Notes: generated by a model not told the origin, from the letters alone. Counted from the first letter of the stretch, positions 1 to 12,207 are shown. The stretch is 64,000 bases of DNA from Desmodesmus armatus (GCA_007449985.2 VIIQ02000145.1:124001-188000); one strand, 5' to 3'. Program-made: numbers and translations.

Positions 1-228
1 TGCCCTGATGATCCAGCGGCAGTATCCTTCCAGCAGCAGATGATGCTGGAATGGAACAGGGGTTGACCACCTTCGGTTTGCTGCTCGGCATGGTTGCAGG
101 GCCCCAGCATGAGATCTGTGGCAGTAACGGCTGGTCAACGCAGCCTCCCAAGCACGCCAATCACACAGGTAACCCTCTGGTCTGCAGCCTGTCTTCGCAT
201 CACAGCAGCAGCTGGAACCGACGTGTAA

Positions 229-700
229 GGGTTGCACCCTATGTACGCACGATACACCTACAGTACTGATGGCCGTCCTGTTCTGTCAGCAATACCAGCC
301 AAGCTACCTCAAAACTGTGCAGCGTGCCACAGGATTCGACATTTTGCACTGTACTGCTGCTGCAGGTCACTGTGAGGTCCTGAGAGTTGACCGGCTGGTC
401 AACAGCGCATTGAATCACGCCATAATGCAGGTGCGCACATCAGTCAGCAAGCGGCTGTGCAGCACAGTATTGTTGTGCGGACGTATAACGGTCGCCCCTC
501 ATGTACACAGGATACACCTGCAGTACTTCTTGCAATTGTTCTTTTGCATTTGGCAGGCAAGGAGGTGGCAAGGCAGCAGCTACACAGAACAGGTAGCAAG
601 CCCAGCCATGCTACGTGAACACTGTAAGCAGTGTGCCACAGCATCTGACACCTTGCACTGTGCTGCTGTTGCAGGTCACTGTGACACCCTGTGGGCGACA
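229..700. repeat. Diverged tandem repeat, two copies
   Basis: Two similar blocks follow each other: about 229-380 and about 490-695. Shared landmarks are the ATACACCT-AGTAC segment (offset 262) and the stretch from GTGCCACAG to the GCAGGTCACTGTGA segment (offset about 311), so the second copy carries an insertion of about 50 bases. Each copy contains an acceptor-like CTGCTG-TGCAG. No convincing coding sequence was found in 1-900. Confidence 0.6.
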
Positions 701-921
701 GCAAGCAGCAGCTTGTGCTGAAGGTGTTGCTGGGCCTGGGTTGAGCTCTTTCAGTGTACTAGCTAGTACACTACAAGCTAGTACAGTACTGTACAAGTAC
801 TTACTACAGCTGTGGTGCTGCCCTCACCGAGCATCTGTAACAAACTGCGACAGAAGCATGTATGTTGGTCATTATGGGCGTATGAATGCAGTTAAACCCC
901 TTGTTTCAGCGTTGTTGACAT

Positions 922-1036
922 GCCAACGCGGCGTTGGGTTGGCGTTGGTTTCGCGTTGGTTCGTCTTCAACGCTGCGTTGGTGCCCAGCAAAACCCAACG
1001 CCACACCAACGCAAACCAACGCCGAACCAACGCCAC
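922..1036. repeat. Imperfect inverted repeat rich in GTTGG/CCAAC
   Basis: The left arm (about 930-963) is made of GCGTTGG variants. The right arm (about 992-1035) is made of their complement, CCAACGC. The arms could form an imperfect cruciform with a spacer of about 30 bases. No gene overlaps it. Confidence 0.6.
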
Positions 1037-1235
1037 CCGTGAGTCATAGTGCCCCCAGTACCAATCAGTACTGTGGAGGTTATCGGGCACTGCCCTTATC
1101 GGTTGTGTCACAGCAACCGCAGCATTTCAAAAGCAGAGAAGCAGGTTGGGCTTGTGCCAGGTTGTGTTCCTGATTGCCTCCGCATACATCACTAGACAAA
1201 CTTCAGTGTATTTGCAAACCAAGCCGGGTGCCTGT

Positions 1236-3725
1236 CTACGGCACCCCAAGGTCTTGGTCATACATGCAGTAAAGCAGTTGAATGGACATGGACATATGCC
1301 TTGCCAGAGCCATCTGCAAGCGGTCGCACTCACTCTTCTGGAAGGCTTCTTTGAGGTACTTGTCGATAAACAGCAAGTAGTCAGGCGTGCACCGCCAACC
1401 GTGAGCCTCTTGCATCACTCGCAGGGCGCCGTTCTCAGCCACCACGCTGGCATCCATCCCCTGCTGTGCAGCATCCTGCACTTGCCTGGCAATGTCAGCT
1501 GCAGCGCGTATGCTAGCTGCATTCTGTGCTGTCACTGCCGCCAGCCTGGCCTCTGCTGCAGACAACTCTCCCAACAGCTGGCCGGCGTGCTGAAGCACTT
1601 GCTGGTGTGCCTGGTAGGCAGCTGTAGTGCCGCTGGCCAGGTCCAGGAACATGTCAGCCGCATCTTTGGATCGCAGCAGCTTCGGCATCCTCAGCAGCTC
1701 CTTGGCAAGATAAAAGCCTGCTGCATCTGCCTCCTCGGCCTGCTGCTGTAGCTCCTGCCAGTCCTCCTGTGACTGCCAATCTGGCCATTCCTGGGCCCAA
1801 GCTGCAGCAGCAGCCACTACTGACCCTCCGCCGCCACCTGCCAGGGCTGGCGCTGCAGCCTCTGCCGCTGCCGGTGGCTGGGGCCTTGGAGCCTCACCAC
1901 CACTGCCTGGTACACTTTGATGCAGCCGCTGGCGGCAATCTGCCTGCTGCTCCTGCTGTGGCTGTGGCTGTGCTGCCGCTGGCTGTTCAGGACCCTGCAC
2001 ATGCAGGTCTTGCCGTCCACCCTGCAGGGAAGAAGGCATCAGGAAACCGCTCTTGGGACGTGCAGGACATGTTGGTTGACAGCACCCTCTGTAAGCAACA
2101 TATATATGGAAACAAGTCGATGCAGAAGGGGGGAAAAGAATGATGCAGAAGGACGTGTCTGAAACTTACCACACATGCCACAGCCACTGTCTGATGTTGG
2201 CCGGCAGGACTGTTGCCGAAGATCTTGGTGAACGCTGATGTAGTTTGGTGGGTCCCAGACAGCAGCATGCTTGTGAGGCCGAAGCTGCCAGCAGCCATGT
2301 CCTTGAGCTGCTGCCGCTGCAGGTCACGGTCTGCACTTGCCCCCCCGACGAAGTCTTCCTCCATATCTGAGCCTGCACAGTGAGGAATGTGCAGGGCCCC
2401 AACACATGTGAGGGAGTGCATCAAACTTTCATAAGCCATCAACTGCAGCAAGCCAGCATGCAACCCATTTGACACTGTGGTTTTGCTCAGATGTGCAAGT
2501 CCCTGCCCTGGCTTCCAAAGCCTGGTGTCCAGGCTGACCCCTTTCATCCCCAAGCAAGGATGCTGATTGTACAATCGCGCATGCACGTAGAAGCAGACGT
2601 ATGACAATTTCAGCCAGCCATACACAAGTTGCCCCTTCTCACCATCAGAGCCGCAGGGATCGTCATCACACGCCTTTGCAGGTGCAGGCTTGCGGCAATG
2701 GTCTGCAGGGCAGGCGGAACATTGGCGGCTTGGGTCCTGGCCAACAACATTGGCTGTGCCCAACACTAGCACACAACTATACTAGTTCTTGCCCCAGCCT
2801 GCCATATTGTTTAATGCTGAATGGCTCATGTGTCTTGCCAGATTGAACCTGGCTGCTGAACCGCAAAAGCGCAAATATGCTCACTTGTGCCCGTGTGTGC
2901 TTCTTGTAGCTCCGGCAGCAGGCTGCGTAGTAGCTGCTGCAGCTGTGCCTGTGCTGCAGCCAATGGCGAAGACACTGTCGATGCGGCACTGTTGTGGGTG
3001 TGCCCCCCAGCGAGGTGCAGCGGGTGGTCACTGCTTGTGGCTGCTGCTGCCGTCAGTGCAGCTGCTCCTGCTGGCTCAGCCATTGCTCCATGTTGGTAGG
3101 CGCCAAAGCCGGATGATGTGGAGCTGTCTGTGTGGTTACTGAAGGCTGGAATGTTTGGGCCCTGCATGTGGGCATGACCACAAGCAATTGTTATGCAAAC
3201 AACAGCAGGACATGTGGCTGATCATAGCAGATATCATTGGCTGACCCATACCTGGCTGCGTTAGTGGACACTGCTGGGCTACTGGTTTTGGACCCTAGCC
3301 TGCTACTAAGGCACCCTGGTGACTCACAGCAAACCAAGACTAGCGCTGGCAACAGACTGCCAAAGTTCCATGCTGTGCTAGCTAAGCACACACGGTTGGC
3401 ATAGATCAACGCTGCAGCCATACCTGGTTTGCTGGGGTCTGCAGGCTCAAGTCAGACAAGCCCAGCAGTACTGGGGTTGAGGGGATGCCACCAGCAGCGT
3501 GGCCATCCCAAGCCTTGTGCTGCAAGCATACCGGCAGCACAGCACAACACCTCAGCACGCTGCTAACAGCAATGCAACAAGCAAGACCCTCAAAGACATT
3601 GCAGGAAGCATTCACGCAATTGTGCAGAACAGCATTGCGAAGACACACCCTCTTTGGCTGCACTGCCTTGCAGATCCACGTCCATGTAGCCTGAACCGGC
3701 TGTCGTCCAGCCCTGGGTGCTGACA
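1236..3725 (-). CDS. 3' exons of a multi-exon gene, unknown function
   Basis: I do not recognise the product. The exons on the minus strand are 3725-3647, 3519-3424, 3322-3252, 3161-2885, 2702-2643, 2372-2170 and 2021-1236, ending with TAG. The last four junctions have good splice sites (for example GTAAGT at 2169, TTCCCTGCAG before 2021) and matching phases (1, 1, 0). Read from the ATG at 3167 they alone give an uninterrupted 443-codon frame. Read instead from the upstream exons, the 3161-2885 exon needs one single-base shift near 3060. The protein is low-complexity: Ala/Ser/Gln-rich, with an acidic patch at the 2372-2170 exon start, then a long Ala/Gln-rich helical region and the C-terminal motif YLLFIDKYLKEAF. 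Phases allow a junction across the transposon to the exons at 6.4-9.6 kb, so this may be the 3' half of one long gene. Confidence 0.6.
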
Positions 3726-3793
3726 CTGCGGCGACCTGCAGGCACACGCACCAGCATGCACTAGTTTAGCATGCACTAGTTTTACCCAGAACT

Positions 3794-6423
3794 CATCGGA
3801 AAATTTGCAACAACTGATCAAAGGGGGCTGAATCAGTGCCTGAGCCCTCAGCCAGTCAGAGCAGTTCAGGCACATGTGTCAAGGTCCCTGAAGTGACCGA
3901 CACTGCTGAGGGCGCACCCACTGATTCAGCAACAGGCGTCAGTGTAAGCTGAAAGATTTATCTGATGTATCTGATCCTGCACTGCTTTGCTTTCAGTCGT
4001 TCCGCTGCGCTTCGATGTTCATGCTGATCACTATGTGAGATAGTGAACGATCTGAAATCCAAATTCAACTGCATCAAGCAAAACATGCAATTGCACAAGC
4101 AAGCCTGATCACTTCCAGCCACGCAGATCACAAGGAAGGCCACCAACGGTCATGTGGCAGTCGTGCTGAAGCTTCAGACTGCTTCAGAATGCCCAGAGCC
4201 CCCCCAGACATACTAAGACTGCACAGACAATCAAATAAGCTGCATGACAATCAAGATAAAAGGTCTGCGTAGCCTGTTGCACCGACGAGGCCCTGTCACA
4301 AGGGGTGTGAGTGTGTTCAACTGTCAGAGATGGTTTAACCTAACAGGCCGCGGTGTTGCCTGAGCCGTTGCTATCGACAGCAACATTGCAAAAATACGCA
4401 CACGTGGTGACCTCGATCAACCCCCGTGCAATCGTTCGAGCTGTGCAGCAAACCCTTCAGATCACTACCATGGCATGGTTGGAACAGGGCACAGGCCATC
4501 CAGTGCCGGCTGAAGATCAAAACAACAGCTTATGCGATACTCAAAACGCAAGCGCTGGGAGGCTTCGTGCCAGAGTGCAGACGGAGTGCTGTCAGATCCA
4601 GTCATGGAAGCTCTGCTGTGCCTGCCAGTGACTCCTTTCAAGCTGGATCATCTGCAGAATCACACGCAACAATGAGGTCATTTGTGCAGCTCCCCTACTG
4701 ACACGTATGCCAGTTGGACTGTCCAACACCTGCGTACCACAAGCCTACAGCAGTGAAGGTGAGGTGCTGCTGTGGCATTGTGGACCCAAGATGTTCAGTG
4801 ACACATTGCTCAAGCTATGAAGGGGACCTTGCGTGTGCAGCTGGAGTTTGCTCTCTTAGGCCATTCATTGGGTTTGCTCTGTTAGGCCACTCATTGTCGT
4901 CACAGCAGTGTAAGGGTGCTGCCAGTGTGCGGCCTTTATCAGCCAGTTAGTGTCGCCTGCCTGCAGCTGTAGGCAACTGGTAACCGCTATGTGTTTTTCC
5001 GACAACACGCAGGCTCCATAGACGGCATGCACACAACCTGTGCTTGTTCAGGCACCAGAGTGATGCAGTGAACACCCCACAGCCAAGGAAATTCCAACAT
5101 GTTTGAAGCTGGGCTATCAGAATTACACAGCATGCCATGCTTCGCAGCGAAGCTGGTCATGGGCAGGTGAGCTTACAGACATGACTAGACAATTGATAGG
5201 ACCTGCTGCATGTGCGTAGTTAGCAGTAGGGCATCAGGCTGTTGGGAGCAGCAGTAGCTGTGGGCGCAAGCTCCATGCCGCAGAAGCAGCAGCAGTGTGG
5301 TTTTGGCCCAAGACCAGAGTGATAAAACTGCTGCGATGCACACAGCCTCAACCAACATGTCAGCAGCTGCGTACATTCACCTGCATGACATACATACACT
5401 TACATGGCCCCCACTGCCCTACTGCCTGACGCTGTGCACGCCTGCAGGGGACATGGCGGAAGCAGCAGCTGGGACACTTCCCAACTTGCTTCTAGCACTA
5501 TGACGCATCGGAGCTGCACACCCCCGCTCCCAGCAACGCTATGGCACAGCATGGCTGGTGGGCAGGTTTGAAAGCAGCTGCTGGAACCGGCACTGCAAAC
5601 GAGACAATGGCTGATCTCTGCCTTGTGGTCAGCATTGTTGTGATGTTCTCAAAATATCAGTGGTTCACCCACAGAGCTGCTTGTTGTCCTGCACACAAGC
5701 ACCAACGGTGCTGTGTTTTTTTGCTGTGGAGTGTGTGCTCTATTGCAACTCTGCCACCTTGCACACGTCCAGCTGCGTCCTGGCGATCCAGCAGCAGCTG
5801 CACCAGCAGACAGAGTCTTGGATGGGCTGCGTGTCCTGCTGAACTATGCATGGTGTTTGTTATATCATGCTTGACTTGTTTGCAATGGGCCTCAGCGATT
5901 TGCTGCATTATGGGGTGGTTGCTCATGTCACACGAGACAGCCAGCTGGCCCCTGTCATATTTGCTGGCAACCATTTGCATGTGTTCTTGCACAACCACCT
6001 GTCAAGCTTTTGCCCCAGCATGTGCGGTGTCCAGCAGTGAGGAAGTGAATGGTGTCTAGGGCGGCTACACTGTGATAGTTGGGTTTATGTTGCTTTTTTT
6101 GCCCCAACTATGTGCTGTGTGTTGTGTGTTGGACTGTTCTCACTTTCGGAAGTGTGGTGTCGCGGCTTGACGACTTCAGGAATGGTCGGAGGGTTTGTAA
6201 AGATCCTGTGCTTATACCGGTGGCTTTGTTTCCAAAAAACGTCACTTTCAGACCGATCAGGCGTGCAGCAACAACCGGCGCTGAAAAGCCCGCTTGTTTC
6301 AGTGCGGACCGACGAGTCACCTGATTCAGCGCCGTTTCAGCCTTGACTAAACTCTTAGCTGAATCACTAACCCCTTCAGACCCCCATCAGACAATTGATT
6401 CAGCCTTTGCAAAATTTCCGATG
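3794..6423. mobile_element. Putative DNA transposon with 17-bp TIRs
   Basis: The ends are inverted copies of CATCGGAAAATTTGCAA (3794-3810) and its complement (6407-6423), with one mismatch. Both ends carry subterminal TGAATCA/TGATTCA repeats (3825, 3921; 6320, 6354, 6398). Only a 2-base duplication (AG) is possible, so target-site duplication is unproven. The interior (2.6 kb) has no recognisable transposase. Its longest open frame (5657-5998, minus) is unlike anything I know. The element may be non-autonomous or decayed. It separates two groups of exons that could belong to one gene. Confidence 0.5.
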
Positions 6424-9400
6424 CTGCATGCCGGCACGCTCAGCATCGATCAACACGCCTACTGAGCTTGATGTGGCTTCGGGCTTGCCAGTAATGGTGC
6501 TGGACTTGTGCTCAGAAGGGGCCTGTAGAGCAGAGCACAGCATGAAACACTACTAAGCTTGGGCGCCAGACAATTGGGATGCTGCTGACAGCCATCAACA
6601 CACCACTGCAGCCCCAAGCTTGAGGTGACAGCCACTCCACAAGCTGCTGGGCATAAACATACCTCTGCAGAAGGGCCTAGCATCCTGCTGGTGAAGGCTG
6701 CTGCAGCAGCTGGAGCTGAAGTCGCGGCAGCGCCACGCTCAGCTGAGCCATCAGGTGGCACAAGGCACCTGCGGGTCTTGCTGCTGGTGTGTGATGTCCT
6801 GCCTGCACACACAGGGCGGCGGCAGACGATTCAGCTAGCGGGCCTGGCTTTCCCTTCCATTTATGCTGCCGTCCTGTCGCAAACATTGAGCGCAAGCCCC
6901 AAGCACGTCTACCAAAGAAAAATTCTGCAGCACTGTGCTCCAACACCGGTGCATCAATGCATCACAAGTTGACAAACTTACTGCGCTGCATCTTGGGTGG
7001 AGTGACCTTGTAGCGCTTGGACGGAGAAGGCACCAAGTTGAGGTCCGCATTGCCGATGTTCGCCACAGCTCGTCGCATGGTGTCCAGCTGGGAGCCTGTA
7101 GGCAGAGCAAGTAGCAGGGCGCTGTAACAGTTTTCAAACTGCGGCTGCTGCCCGGGGGCAAAGGTGGTCATGTGTGCAGCATGAGGCTTCAGCTTTGCGG
7201 CAGGTGTCCACCATGTGGTTTGCAGACGACAGCAGCACATTCTCACCTCCAAGCTGAGATATACCAGGGCTGCGTGGTGGAGTTTGCAAACCCTGCACAT
7301 GGTCAGCACATCAGCACAAAGTGTTGAGCAAAGCTTATACCTTCGAAGCGATGTTGAACGGTGGCTTCTTGCAGCCCTACATGCGAGCTGGTAGCTTAAT
7401 GGTATGCATGCTCCTTGCAAACCGGTATACACGGGTTCGCATCCTGCTTGGGTCGCTGGAGTGGGCTAACTTGATCCCACAGCGTCTGTACCCAATCCAC
7501 ATGACTGGTTGCTGTGAAGCCACTACAAGTTTGCAACCCTACTACACCTTGTAACAATCACATGGTGGCACACACACCTGGCTGTGGCCGGCAAGGCTGA
7601 AAGCAGCTGCACTCAGTGGTGGTGCTGCGCCTGGGGTCAGGGGCCGACAGCCATCAGCTGCAGCAGCCTGCATCATGCCTGGTGAACACCCGCCTGCAGG
7701 CAGCAAGCAACCATCATGTAAAAAGCTGCAGGATTCAGCCACCATCATTCGGCAAGGGTTGTAGCTGTCATGCCGAGTCAGCATCAGCAATGCAGCCCTG
7801 ACGAGCCTCACACACTGGTGGTGGGATCCCATCCTAGAGGCTAAGCAGGCTCTCACCTCCAACCACACTAGGACTGCTTGGAGACCTCAGCACCTGCGCA
7901 ACGGTCAGCACATGTCAGGTCACCATGTTGCCAGGCCAGTAACCCACTGAATTAAAGCGAACCTCTTGCAGCACACATGCGGGCTCTGAAACTGCACAGG
8001 CTGCCACTATTGCATGCATACGCACCCACTCTGGAACACACCTCGGCAAACCTTTCCAGCACCTCACTGACAGCGTTGGCAGCAGCGTCAAACACACCTG
8101 CAGAACAGACATACAATGTGTGGGTGATCAGCTGCCCTGCAATGTCCGCTTAACTGCCTGCTGCTCATTCCCAACGTCGATACAGATTTCAGCAGCTGGT
8201 GTGGTGTGTGCTGGAAAGTGCAGAGTATGCCGTGCCAAGCGCATACCAAACTGACGCCGCAAAGAATAGCCACATGCGAAGAATGGGACAGTGATCCACG
8301 TCCAATTCACTCAACCCTGCAAATTGTTGGTTTATGCTTGAACGCAAGCAGCTACACCAAGTCACAAAGCTCTACCTTGCGGTACCAGAGGTGTGCTGAC
8401 TGGGTCCCACAACTGGAGTGGAACAGCAGCGGCAAGTGAGGCAGCAGCTCGGTCCTCAGCGCCTGCAGCACCAACAGCAAGGCTCTCGTCCACAGCAGTT
8501 TGCTTGGCAATGAGTTCCCTATGCTGGGATGCACATGAATCCACAGGGCCTGGGATGCCTAGGGCACGGAGAGAACCATAGATCAAGTGTCATGTGTTGC
8601 TGCGCTCCTCAATGTGATGCATGGTGCCATACAGAAAATGAGCTCACGTGCTGCATCTGTAGCTGATGAAGAGCAGGGAACTGCAGCAGACTTGAAGGCC
8701 TGCAGACAGATGACAGCGCATGGGTCAGCACATGAACATGACAGCAAGTGCATTCTGGGAATCGAACAGAGATGCAGGACAGCATCTGCCAACAACATGC
8801 AGCACATGTTAGACATGCAAAGCTGTCCTGCAGGCTAGCAGACATGCTGCATGCATCACTATCTCCTTCAGCAAGCGTCAGCATGAAGCATCATCAAGGA
8901 CACCATCAGCTGTGTCAAGCCCAGCGCACCTGGCCGGCAATGCTGGCACCTCGTGCTGGGGAGCTGTGGCTGCAGTCTGCTGCTGCTACTGCTGCTGCTG
9001 CGGTGTCCTCAAAACTGCCACCTGCAGCAGAATGAATGGAATGCGAAGTAGTTGCCTTGACTCAAATACTTGGCTGCTGCACAACACGTCCATAGTGCTG
9101 ACACACAGCACAGCTCTGAAGCAGCCTGGTCCCAGTAGTGTGACTGATGCATGTGCTGAGCAGGCAGCAGACGGATGTTGTTGAAGCTTCACAATCTGCT
9201 TGCCTCGCTTCAGCCTGGGCTGCTGGCGCTTCGCCTGCTGCTTCTCCATGTACTGCAGGACACCACAACACAGCACATCACACCAGCTAGGTCAGGCAGC
9301 AGTATCATAAACATGCTGCGAACGCGAACAATCAAACGTTTCAACAGAGAGGCAGTCAGCCGTACCGAAGTGCTACCACAAGCCAGTGAACGTACGCTGG

Positions 9401-9605
9401 CTATGAAAGCAGGGAACAAGTAGTGAAGGAGAGACACTGCTGGGCTCCTGCAGCCCCCGGATGTTCCAGTACGTTTCTAGAGCCACAAGGCAACTTACAT
9501 AACAAAGTTTGAGGACCCCTGGCGCCTCTCCTTGACCACAAAGGCGAAACCCCCATCTGCTGTGGGCCTGACTGTGACCCTTGAGAAATCCCCCACACGA
9601 AAATC
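6400..9605 (-). CDS. 5' exons of a multi-exon gene, unknown function
   Basis: Minus-strand exons with consistent phases: 9021-8930, 8699-8648, 8558-8376, 8097-8042, 7893-7857, 7657-7578, 7292-7247, 7095-6982, 6802-6663 and 6522-6424. The last continues in frame into the transposon end and stops at 6400. Strong sites include GTAAGT after 6982, GTATGT after 6663 and CTCTACAG before 6522. Two further exons lie upstream: one at about 9600-9499 (motif VGDFSRVTVRPTADGG, donor GTAAGT) and one starting at 9252 (basic, MEKQQAKRQQPRLKR). Their linkage is not phase-proven. The predicted protein is Ser/Pro/Ala-rich with short proline-directed sites such as TPPRSPG and VPSPSKRYKVTPP, typical of a phosphorylated, disordered nuclear protein. 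No domain was recognised. An ATG at 9633 would fit the first exon only if a T5 run were one base shorter. Confidence 0.55.
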
Positions 9606-9633
9606 CTCAGTATAAGCAGAGAACAACAACATT

Positions 9634-9953
9634 CTGCGATCAGTCAATCCCACCAGCCTGTGGGTACTTCACATTCGAATAGGATGGTGTCCGTTCGTCC
9701 TGCAAGCCGATGATTGTGAGATTTAAGCCATGATGGGAAAGGGACTCCGAAAAATTGGACATGTTGAGCACCAAGCCCTCAACCCCTTTCGTGACAGTTC
9801 AGACAGTTGCGACTTTTAACAACATGCTACCCATTAAATGCACCCGTGCCTGTCCAAGCATCCGTGTAGTTTTCTTAGGCTGACCTTTAATCAATCTGAC
9901 TTGTTCAGTTGACGGACAAACCCCCTCTCTCACAATTCTTTCTTTTTCTTCAG
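9634..9953. promoter_or_regulatory. Possible shared promoter of divergent genes
   Basis: This 320-base gap separates the 5' end of a minus-strand exon chain from a plus-strand gene. It is less GC-rich than its neighbours. It contains a short plus-strand ATG reading (MMGKGLRKIGHVEHQ, from 9731) that could be a first exon, but its phase does not match the next exon. No clear TATA box was seen. Confidence 0.25.
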
Positions 9954-10581
9954 TGCCCTGCGCAAGACCATCGCGAGCGCCTCAGAGCTGCATGAACACT
10001 ACAGTTTGGTATGTGTCAATTCCGTGGGTGGTATGAGCTGTTCAGCAGCTGGAGCTTGGGAAAACTGCAGGTGCCAAGGTGGGAAAGCAGCTGCATGCAG
10101 CAATTGCGTAACCCTGCAGTCCTGCGTGTTTCGAGAAAGCAGTGTAACTTGTAAGAACACAGCCGTATGCTGTAAGCTGCAATGGACTGCCCAGCACTAT
10201 GGCAGCCCCAACCCCTCATGCAGCAACACCAACCACTACCTGCATGTCTCAGTAACTGAAGCTGCCTCCTGCAAGTTGAAGGAACTTAGGGTTGGAACAG
10301 GGTTAGGTTGGAACATATGTCGTTTGGTGCTATTGGTGTCCGACACTCTTGACTCAAACCTCATTGCTGCCCCTCCCTGTCTGCCTAGGGCTCTCCAGCG
10401 CAGTTATGACCCTGTCGGGCTGCTGCTGGACCCCTCCCTGCCTGCCTAGGGCTCTCCAGCGCAGTCATGACCCTGTCGGGCTGCTGCTGGACCCCTCCCT
10501 GTCTGCCTAGGGCTCTCCAGCGCAGTTATGACCCTGTCGGGCTGCTGCTGGACCCCTCCCTGTCAAGCAGTTAATGGTATA
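9954..10581 (+). CDS. Partial plus-strand gene with triplicated terminal exon
   Basis: An exon at 9954-10008 is bounded by a long pyrimidine tract plus CAG and by GTATGT. It reads ALRKTIASASELHEHYSL. A second exon type follows an acceptor (CTGTCTGCCTAG) at about 10388 and reads ALQRSYDPVGLLLDPS. Acceptor and exon are repeated three times with a 61-base period. The third copy ends LSSS and a TAA at about 10570-10575. Exons between 10009 and 10387 were not resolved. Function unknown. Confidence 0.4.
10379..10561. repeat. Three 61-bp tandem repeats spanning a splice acceptor
   Basis: Units start at 10379, 10440 and 10501 and are nearly identical, with differences such as TTATGACC against TCATGACC. 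Each unit holds a complete acceptor (CCCTCCCTGTCTGCCTAG) and the first about 40 coding bases after it. Confidence 0.9.
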
Positions 10582-11639
10582 CATGTACCTATGAAGTCAA
10601 GTCTGGCCTTGCTCATTGCATATTGTTGCAACCGAATGTCTTCAGCTCATGCTACTTCAAGGTGAAGTGCCTCACGAAATCGGGTGTTATCAGCGGTAGC
10701 TTGCTTGCTTGTGGCCTTGACGGTGACGTGGTTGAGTAAGCCACAAGCACGTTCAACTCGTGCTGAGGCCCGACACCAAAGTCTTGCTCATGACAGACTT
10801 GCTCCACAAAAGAAGCAACATGTTGACAACATCAATCGATAAAACAACCTTTCATCACTTGACACACTGGCCAAGATTCATCACTGGCAAAATTCATCCA
10901 CAGCACAAGTAGCCAAGTTCTCACCCACACACCGCCATATTCGGCATAAGAAACGGTTGGTGACACTAAGCTGCTTGAGCTGCCGCTTGTAACTGTCTCC
11001 ACAAAAATGTCATATACATGAGCCCCATGTATATGACATTTTGCAAACGGCTGTACAACAGTCGGCCATAGCGGAGAAGGCATTACTGCTGCTACTGTGT
11101 GCCAGCCTGCCAACCCCAGCCGCCACCGCCGCCGCTGCTGCTGCTGCTGCTGCTGGCCAACGCAACCGCAGAGGGTGAAACTGCAAAGGGTCACTGGCCC
11201 CAAGTGCGGTTGGCACTGAGCATTGCTTGCTGCTGCAGCCTTGACAAACCTGCATGTGTAACAGCAGCACCAGCAGCAACAGCATGATACAGTGCAATCA
11301 GCAGCATGCAATCATGGAGGGGCCAAAAGACCAGAGTCGAGGTAGCATGTCCTCGGCACAACCTGTGGCTGCTCTGGTGCTGACAGGTACATGTTATGGC
11401 TTCAGCCAATGCTATCCATCCAGACCGGTGGCCAGCAGTGCAGGACTAGTCTGACACCCCCCCCCCAACCTGGTGGCCAATCAGCAAAGCTACCTGCACC
11501 CATCCAACTGCGCACAGCGTCTTGTTGTTCACATATCTTCCTGCCGGTTTGGCATCAACTCACACCATCCTATGCCGTTTTATACCACCCAGCATCGTGC
11601 TGTGTAGGCTACACCCCCTCCCCCCAGCTCCTCACCCAC
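10582..11639. other. No resolved gene; hairpin and short triplet run
   Basis: Besides the hairpin at 11004-11042 this stretch has a (GCT)n run at 11133-11154 and a C10 run at 11457. A minus-strand open region at 11010-11270 follows an acceptor (CACATGCAG at about 11270) and is Ala-rich. The correct frame could not be decided, so no CDS is called. Confidence 0.4.
11004..11042. repeat. Perfect 17-bp inverted repeat with 5-base loop
   Basis: The left arm (11004-11020, AAAATGTCATATACATG) is exactly complementary to the right arm (11026-11042). The loop is AGCCC. It would form a stable hairpin in DNA or RNA. It lacks a following T-run, and this is not a bacterial terminator context. Confidence 0.9.
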
Positions 11640-12207
11640 CTGTTGAGCCGGGGCATCAGCTTGCTCTTGGCCAGCCCTGCCGAAGACGCAGGCGGTGCCA
11701 CCTGCCAGCAGGGAAGTACGGGTAGCAACAACAGAGCGTTGGGCTCAGACACAGCTTGGGAGAAGACGTCACATGCAGGCAAAACGAGCAAGTGGCGATG
11801 ATCAAGTGAGCAGTGCAATCTTGACCTACATGCAACACCGACCTCTGGGGTGTGACAAATCCAGGAAAAACATCGCCCAACAATGATGGGCGCCAAGCAT
11901 TGCCGCAACCATCCCCACAGATGCATTCAAGCTAAAAGATACAAAGACACACAGGCTGAGATTGAACCATAGAGCTGAAAGGCTGGACATAAACCCTATG
12001 TGGTGTATCAACCCCCAGCTGGGAACATCCCTTACCTGCTACGGCGGCAGATGCCAGAATGTTTCTGCGCCGACTGCGGTGGCTGTAGAGTCACAGAGTC
12101 CAGCTGTACAGTCACAGCCAGCCATGCTACCTGCTGACATGTGCTGCTCCTGCTGCTGCCGTTGCCTGCACATGCTGGCATATGCGCCCATCAGACAGTT
12201 GCCACAC
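11640..12207 (-). CDS. Minus-strand exons of an unidentified gene
   Basis: Three well-bounded exons: 12207-12131 (acceptor GCTGCTGCAG, donor GTAGCA, reads VWQLSDGRICQHVQ), 12082-12036 (acceptor CTCTACAG, donor GTAAGG, reads HRSRRRNILASAAVA) and 11701-11640 (acceptor CTGCTGGCAG, donor GTGGGT, reads APPASSAGLAKSKLMPRLN). The first pair is phase-compatible (2 to 2). Exons between 12036 and 11701 are missing from the model. The product is unknown, with a short Arg-rich segment. Confidence 0.45.

Noticed and set aside
5657..5998. 113-codon minus-strand frame as a transposase
   Set aside because: No DDE or other catalytic motif that I can identify. Left as unassigned interior of the TIR element.
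7389..7462. tRNA-like stretch with A-box (TAGCTTAATGGTA) and B-box (GGGTTCGCATCC) and a TTGCAAA loop
   Set aside because: The acceptor stem has only wobble-rich pairing and the anticodon stem does not pair. It lies in an intron of the minus-strand gene. At best it is a degenerate tRNA-derived repeat.
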